DNA of 45,241 nucleotides from contig CAKSPC010000020.1 in assembly GCA_934481445.1 (NCBI GenBank), forward strand, positions 1-45,241, written 5' to 3'. This DNA is from an uncultured Oscillospiraceae bacterium (lineage in GTDB: Bacteria > Bacillota > Clostridia > Oscillospirales > Ruminococcaceae). The first letter of the stretch is position 1; each line of letters starts with the position of its first letter. The notes under the pieces were generated by a model. That model saw only the letters and a program-made list of their open reading frames with translations. It did not search any database and was not told the DNA's origin. The position numbers were made by a program, and so were the translations under genes. Positions 41,148 through 45,241 of this stretch are shown here, one piece after another.

Positions 41148-43353
41148 AATGATCCTCCAGCATAGGTTTAAGGCAGGAATAGCGCCGCGTACGCCTGTCG
41201 TTGTTTACCATTCCGTACACCTTGGCGGGGGTGCCGATGAGTATAAGAATACGCTTTGCGCGGGTCACCGCCGTGTACAGAAGATTTCGGTAGGAAAGCC
41301 TGTCCATGCCGTTCGGCAGCGGGATTATCACCGCGGGGTACTCGCTTCCCTGACTTTTGTGGACGGTCACAGCATATGCGTGCTCTATCCTCCGCAGCAT
41401 TTCGCTGTCGTAGGTGGCGGAGCGCCCGTCGAAATCTATCTCGCAGATATCGTTCACCCTGTCGGCGGATTTTATCCTGCCAATGTCCCCGTTGAATATT
41501 CCGTGGGATTTTTCATCACCGCGGCGCCATTCAACGTCGTAGTCGTTTTTCGTCTGCATGACCTTGTCGCCGTCGCGGAAGAGGGTGTTTATGTATTTCA
41601 GCTCGCGCTTGTCCTTTGAGGGAGGGTTCAGCGCAAGCTGCAATTCCTTGTTGACCGATTGTGTTCCCACCGTGCCCATTTTGGAAAGGCACAGCACCTG
41701 TATGTCGTTCACGGGGTCAAATCCATAGGATTTCGGCAGGCGCGTTTTGCACAATTCCACCACCAGCCGCAGGGTGTTCTCCTCGCTTTCGGAGGGCATG
41801 AAAAAGAAGTCGCTCTTCCTGTCGTTCAGCACGGGCATTTCTCCCCGCACTATCCTGTGCGCGTTAGTTACGATAAGGCTCTCCGCCGCCTGACGGAATA
41901 TTTCTTTCAGCTCAACCTTGGGCACCCTTCCGCCCTCGATAAGGTCGCGGAGGATATTGCCCGCGCCCACGGACGGAAGCTGGCTGCTGTCCCCGACCAT
42001 GATGAGCCGCGTCCTGCTTTTGACAGCTTTCAGCAGCGAAGCCATCAGCAGCGTATCCACCATGGACATCTCGTCGATTATCAGCACATCGCAGCTTATG
42101 GGATTATCCGAGCCGCGGCGGAATGAGCTTCCCCCCGCCGCAAAATCCACCTCGAGAAGCCTGTGTATCGTCTGCGCGGGAGCGCCCGTAAGGTCAGCCA
42201 TGCGCTTTGCGGCTCTGCCCGTCGGGGCGGCAAGCTTCAGTTTCAGCCCTCGCTGCCTGCACAGCTCGATAACTGCGTTGAGGGTAGTGGTCTTGCCAGT
42301 GCCCGGGCCTCCCGTGAGGATAAAGACGTGGTTGTTCATGCAGCCGTTTATTGCTTCGCGCTGGCGCTCGGCGTACTCTATCCCCTGCGTCCATGCTATT
42401 CCGTCTATCTCGGAGGAATAGTCGCTGTGCGGGATGTCGTCGCGCTTTATCATCTCCGCAAGCTTGTCCGCGATGAACACCTCGGCGTTGTAATACTCGG
42501 TCAGGAAAACGAATTTCTCGTCGTACTTATCGTCGCGGATGATATCCCCCCTGCCCTCCGCAAGCGGCAGCACGGCACAGCAGAGCCTTTCATCCACCAT
42601 GAGCACTTCGGATACCTTTTCGGTAAGCTCGCCCTCGCGCATACAGGTGTTTCCGTTGTTTGCGTTATGGCGCAGCATCCACAGGGTGCCCGCGTATATG
42701 CGCTCCTCGCTGTCGCGGGGTATGCCCATATCCATCGCCATTCTGTCCGCGTCGCGGAACGGCAGTTCTATACCGCTTTCGCACAGGCAGTAGGGGTTCT
42801 CGCGGACTATCTCGACGGTCCTGCCCTCGTAGGTTTTCCATGCGGCGGCAATGTACATCGGCTGTATCCCGTATGCCGAGAAGAACGTCATCGCCTTGCG
42901 CAGTCCCGAGATACCGCGGAATTCCCTGCCGATGCCCTGAGCGCGCTCGGGGGATATGCCCTTTATGGCGGAAAGCTGCTCTGGTTTATCCTCAAGGACT
43001 TTCAGCGTGTCCTCTCCGAACGCCTGAACGATTCGCTTTGCCATGGCGGGTCCTATCCCTGCGATAACGCCCGAACCGAGGTATTTTCTTATTGCATTGA
43101 CGTCCTCGGGCATTGCGCGCTCGAAGATCTCCACGCGGAACTGCCTGCCGTATTTCTGCGAGTTGATATAGTCGCCGTACAGCGTGAGCTTTTCGCCATC
43201 GCGCACATCGCCCATATTTCCCACGGCGGTAAGCAGCGTTCCCTCGACATCCATATCGAGAACGATGTAGCCGTTTTCCTCATTATAAAAGATAACATCC
43301 TCCACCGTTCCCGAAACGGACAGAAGGCTCGCGTTATTGTCCAAAAAATTCAC
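41137..43353 (-). CDS. recD2: RecD2-type DNA helicase
   Basis: A 738-residue SF1B 5'-3' helicase without RecBC. An OB-like N-terminal region (about 1-80) and two helix-hairpin-helix stretches (GIGPAMAKRIVQAF; ISPERAQGIG) precede Walker A GGPGTGKTTTL near 347, Walker B LIIDEMSMVD, TRLIMVGDSSQLPSVGAGN and the C-terminal VHKSQGSEYPAVIIPL motif. RecD2 (YrrC) aids genome stability. Its start overlaps the small upstream gene by 4 nt. Confidence 0.93.
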   Translation of the reverse strand: MNFLDNNASLLSVSGTVEDVIFYNEENGYIVLDMDVEGTLLTAVGNMGDVRDGEKLTLYGDYINSQKYGRQFRVEIFERAMPEDVNAIRKYLGSGVIAGIGPAMAKRIVQAFGEDTLKVLEDKPEQLSAIKGISPERAQGIGREFRGISGLRKAMTFFSAYGIQPMYIAAAWKTYEGRTVEIVRENPYCLCESGIELPFRDADRMAMDMGIPRDSEERIYAGTLWMLRHNANNGNTCMREGELTEKVSEVLMVDERLCCAVLPLAEGRGDIIRDDKYDEKFVFLTEYYNAEVFIADKLAEMIKRDDIPHSDYSSEIDGIAWTQGIEYAERQREAINGCMNNHVFILTGGPGTGKTTTLNAVIELCRQRGLKLKLAAPTGRAAKRMADLTGAPAQTIHRLLEVDFAAGGSSFRRGSDNPISCDVLIIDEMSMVDTLLMASLLKAVKSRTRLIMVGDSSQLPSVGAGNILRDLIEGGRVPKVELKEIFRQAAESLIVTNAHRIVRGEMPVLNDRKSDFFFMPSESEENTLRLVVELCKTRLPKSYGFDPVNDIQVLCLSKMGTVGTQSVNKELQLALNPPSKDKRELKYINTLFRDGDKVMQTKNDYDVEWRRGDEKSHGIFNGDIGRIKSADRVNDICEIDFDGRSATYDSEMLRRIEHAYAVTVHKSQGSEYPAVIIPLPNGMDRLSYRNLLYTAVTRAKRILILIGTPAKVYGMVNNDRRTRRYSCLKPMLEDHFVE

Positions 43354-43625
43354 CGACCCGTTTTCCCGACGATATTCACATCGGGATATTGTTCCGCTAG
43401 TTTTTCCGCGGGGACATTCTCGCCGTCGGTCACGAGGTAGATATCCCCGATGAAATCCGAACGGTGCGCCCGCCCCACAAACTCGCCTATATTCTCATCC
43501 GCCCTGACATACACGTCGTACCGCCTCACGGAGCTTCTGAACAGCGCCCCGAAAAAAAGCCTTATCAGCATTACCAGCCCGAAAATGGACAGGAACATCA
43601 GCGCCATAACATACAGAAATTCCAT
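43350..43625 (-). CDS. Small single-span membrane protein, unknown
   Basis: A 91-residue protein with a hydrophobic N-terminal helix (about 4-28) and a charged domain with DVYVRADENIGEFVGRAHRSDFIG. I do not recognise the family. It has an AAGGAGG site, lies 54 nt after prmA and overlaps recD2 by 4 nt. Function unknown. Confidence 0.75.
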   Translation of the reverse strand: MEFLYVMALMFLSIFGLVMLIRLFFGALFRSSVRRYDVYVRADENIGEFVGRAHRSDFIGDIYLVTDGENVPAEKLAEQYPDVNIVGKTGR

Positions 43626-43679
43626 CTGAACCGCCTCCTTGAGGCAGTATATGCGCCTGCGGCGGACATTGCGACAGCA

Positions 43680-44654
43680 TTACCGCGCCTTTTCAAGCAG
43701 GATGCAGTTCCAGCCCTCTTCGTTGGCAAGGTTGAGCGTTCCGAAGCCGTTTTCGGCGAGCGACGCGGTAACTTCGTCCATTCTTTCGTCGATTATGCCG
43801 GATACGATAAGCTTCGCGTCATCCTTCATGAAACCGCCGAACAGAGGGCTCATGCCGATGATCACATCCGCGACGATATTCGCGCAGATAACGTCATAGC
43901 CCGTGCCGAGCTTTTCGCGCAGGGCTGCGTCGTCGATGATATTGCCGCAGAATGCGCGGTATTTTTCGGACGGGATATGATTCTTGCCGACGTTTTCAGA
44001 AGCGGTCTTAACGGCATTCTCGAAGATATCGCACATGGTAACGCTATCTGCGCCGAAAAGCATTGCCGCGATGGAAAGTATGCCGCTTCCGCAGCCTAGG
44101 TCGAGCACGCGCTCGCCGCCCCGGATAACGTTCTCGAGGGTTTCCATGACAAGCTTTGTGGTGTGGTGCTGGCCCGTGCCGAATGTGGAGGCGGGGTCGA
44201 TCTCAAGTATCTTGTCGCCGTCCGCGGGGGTGACATCCTCCCAGGAGGGTTTGATAACAAGGCTCTTTCCAACGCGGAATGGCTTGTAATATTTTTTCCA
44301 GTTATTCGCCCAGTCCTCTTCCTTTACATTTGCAAGCTGCATACGGATATTTCCGTAATATCCGTCGGAATTGTTCTGTGCATAGCCCTCGATAAGCGAG
44401 CGTATCGCCGCGAGCATTTCGGCGCCCTGCGCGTTGTCATGGACATAAACGGTGATGTGCGGCTCGACGGTCTTTAATCCCATAAGCTCGTCATCGACGT
44501 AATCCCAGTTGGCGTCCTTATCCTCGAGAAAGCTCTCGAAATCCGCGCTGTCCTGAATGATAAAGCCCGTAATGCCGTAGTCTGTGAGGGCTCCGGTTAT
44601 GCCGTCGATCGCCTGCGACGATGTATAGATATCGATCTGAATAAAATTATCCAT
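43680..44654 (-). CDS. prmA: Ribosomal protein L11 methyltransferase PrmA
   Basis: A 324-residue class I methyltransferase. An N-terminal substrate-binding domain (about 1-60) is followed by DPASTFGTGQHHTTKLVMETLE and SAM motif LDLGCGSGILSIAA near 182-195, and VICANIVADVI. It trimethylates lysines of ribosomal protein L11. The ATG follows GGAGGTT. It is the first gene of its operon, with its own strong promoter. Confidence 0.93.
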   Translation of the reverse strand: MDNFIQIDIYTSSQAIDGITGALTDYGITGFIIQDSADFESFLEDKDANWDYVDDELMGLKTVEPHITVYVHDNAQGAEMLAAIRSLIEGYAQNNSDGYYGNIRMQLANVKEEDWANNWKKYYKPFRVGKSLVIKPSWEDVTPADGDKILEIDPASTFGTGQHHTTKLVMETLENVIRGGERVLDLGCGSGILSIAAMLFGADSVTMCDIFENAVKTASENVGKNHIPSEKYRAFCGNIIDDAALREKLGTGYDVICANIVADVIIGMSPLFGGFMKDDAKLIVSGIIDERMDEVTASLAENGFGTLNLANEEGWNCILLEKAR

Positions 44655-44689
44655 TTTTAACCTCCGAATTGCATAATATTCTATTTTAT

Positions 44690-44718
44690 ATTATATATCA
44701 ATCAACCGATAAAATCAA
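44690..44718 (-). promoter_or_regulatory. Promoter of the prmA operon
   Basis: TTGATT (44713-44718) and TATAAT (44690-44695) on the minus strand with 17-bp spacing. Confidence 0.8.
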
Positions 44719-44787
44719 GGGGTTATTGAAAAAGATAATGCGGCGGCAAAATGCCGGAATTCGCCGCAGAAAAATCTTTCCCACCCC

Positions 44788-44815
44788 TTGACAAATTATA
44801 AAAATATGGTATAAT
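44788..44815 (+). promoter_or_regulatory. Promoter of ssrA
   Basis: Perfect TTGACA (44788-44793) and TATAAT (44810-44815), 16-bp spacing. The roughly 40-nt leader before the mature end contains a TGCGGA-GTGA-TCCGCA hairpin (44821-44836), to be removed by RNase P. Confidence 0.85.
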
Positions 44816-44860
44816 ATATGTGCGGAGTGATCCGCAGCGTCGTGTTATTCCCGACAAAAT

Positions 44861-45212
44861 GGGGCCGTAAAGGCTTCGACGGGGATCCTGAGGCATGATA
44901 AGCGGGTAGTGAGGGCGAAATCACTTTAATCGTCGCACCTTTAAATTTAAACGCAGATTACAATTCTGAGTTAGTAGCTGCCTAAGCGCGCTGCCGTCAT
45001 ACCTCGCAGTACCACGGGCGGGGATATGGCGTCGACTAGTGGTGAACGTCACGGATGAGTCGCCTTGTAATCCTTGATGTACTAAAGGCTGCCAAACGCG
45101 AGAGCCTGTTTATCGGCGCTCGTGCGCGGGAGATCTAAATGATAAACTCCACCCGAAGAAAGTTGTGAGGACGGGTTTTCGGACAGGGGTTCAATTCCCC
45201 TCGGCTCCACCA
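44861..45212 (+). ncRNA. ssrA: tmRNA (transfer-messenger RNA)
   Basis: The 352-nt gene is complete. The 5' GGGGCCG pairs with 3' CGGCTCC to form the acceptor stem, with encoded ACCA at 45209-45212. The T-arm sequence GGACAGGGGTTCAATTCCCC is present (45181-45200), and GGCTTCGACGGGG follows the 5' end. A tag reading frame from GCA (44935) to TAA (44983-44985) encodes A-P-L-N-L-N-A-D-Y-N-S-E-L-V-A-A. The tRNA-like part is charged with alanine, and the tag marks stalled-ribosome products for degradation. A start at GCA 44953 (ADYNSELVAA) is an alternative, but the TCGTC before 44935 resembles the E. coli TAGTC context better. Confidence 0.95.
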
Positions 45213-45241
45213 CGCTTCAAGGTCCTGCAAATGGCTGTATT

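Overview
The window looks like a chromosomal segment of a Gram-positive, low-redundancy member of the Clostridia (probably an Oscillospiraceae/Ruminococcus-type gut anaerobe; this is inferred). The grounds are canonical TTGACA-N16/17-TATAAT promoters, strong AGGAGG ribosome binding sites, moderate GC, a BspA-like LRR/Big2/Fn3 secreted protein, split transketolase genes, and the Firmicutes division cluster sepF-ylmH-divIVA next to ileS-lspA-rluD.

Left part (1-20 kb), accessory and metal-related. A 5' fragment of metA (minus) is followed by a secreted LRR protein (plus). A heavy-metal-type P-type ATPase with a small membrane partner (minus) diverges from a DtxR-like regulator operon (plus). That operon holds two CydDC-like half-size ABC exporters, a YgbA_NO-type cysteine protein and a YbaN/DUF454 membrane protein. 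It converges on a second operon (minus) of a TetR regulator, two more half-size ABC transporters of YbtPQ/IrtAB type and an LCMT-like SAM methyltransferase. A palindrome of form GTTAG-N6-CTAAC recurs in front of these units. It resembles half sites of DtxR/IdeR boxes, so I infer a local iron (or other metal) regulon. Next come a structured repeat block with two nearly identical 36-nt hairpins, a MacB-like permease/ATPase pair behind an 18-bp palindrome, an AraC-family remnant and an orphan lipoprotein.

Middle (20-32.7 kb), mostly housekeeping on the minus strand. A panE-like reductase (plus) faces a long leftward run, in order of transcription: hfq, an HlyD-like protein, yggS, sepF, ylmH, divIVA, ileS, (terminator), lspA, rluD, a Cof-type HAD phosphatase and the two transketolase halves.

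Right part (32.8-45.2 kb). The mutator/tRNA-modification operon miaB, ylbF/ymcA-like, mutS, mutL, miaA is transcribed leftward from a clear promoter. Upstream of it lies the operon prmA, a small membrane protein, recD2 and comF. Divergent from prmA is the tmRNA gene ssrA with its own promoter, fully contained in the window.

The right two thirds are conserved core genome. The best candidate for something undescribed is the metal-responsive block at about 2.4-14.6 kb: a variant DtxR regulator apparently lacking canonical metal ligands, a P-type ATPase without the CPC motif, two distinct ABC exporter-fold pairs, and a shared operator motif.
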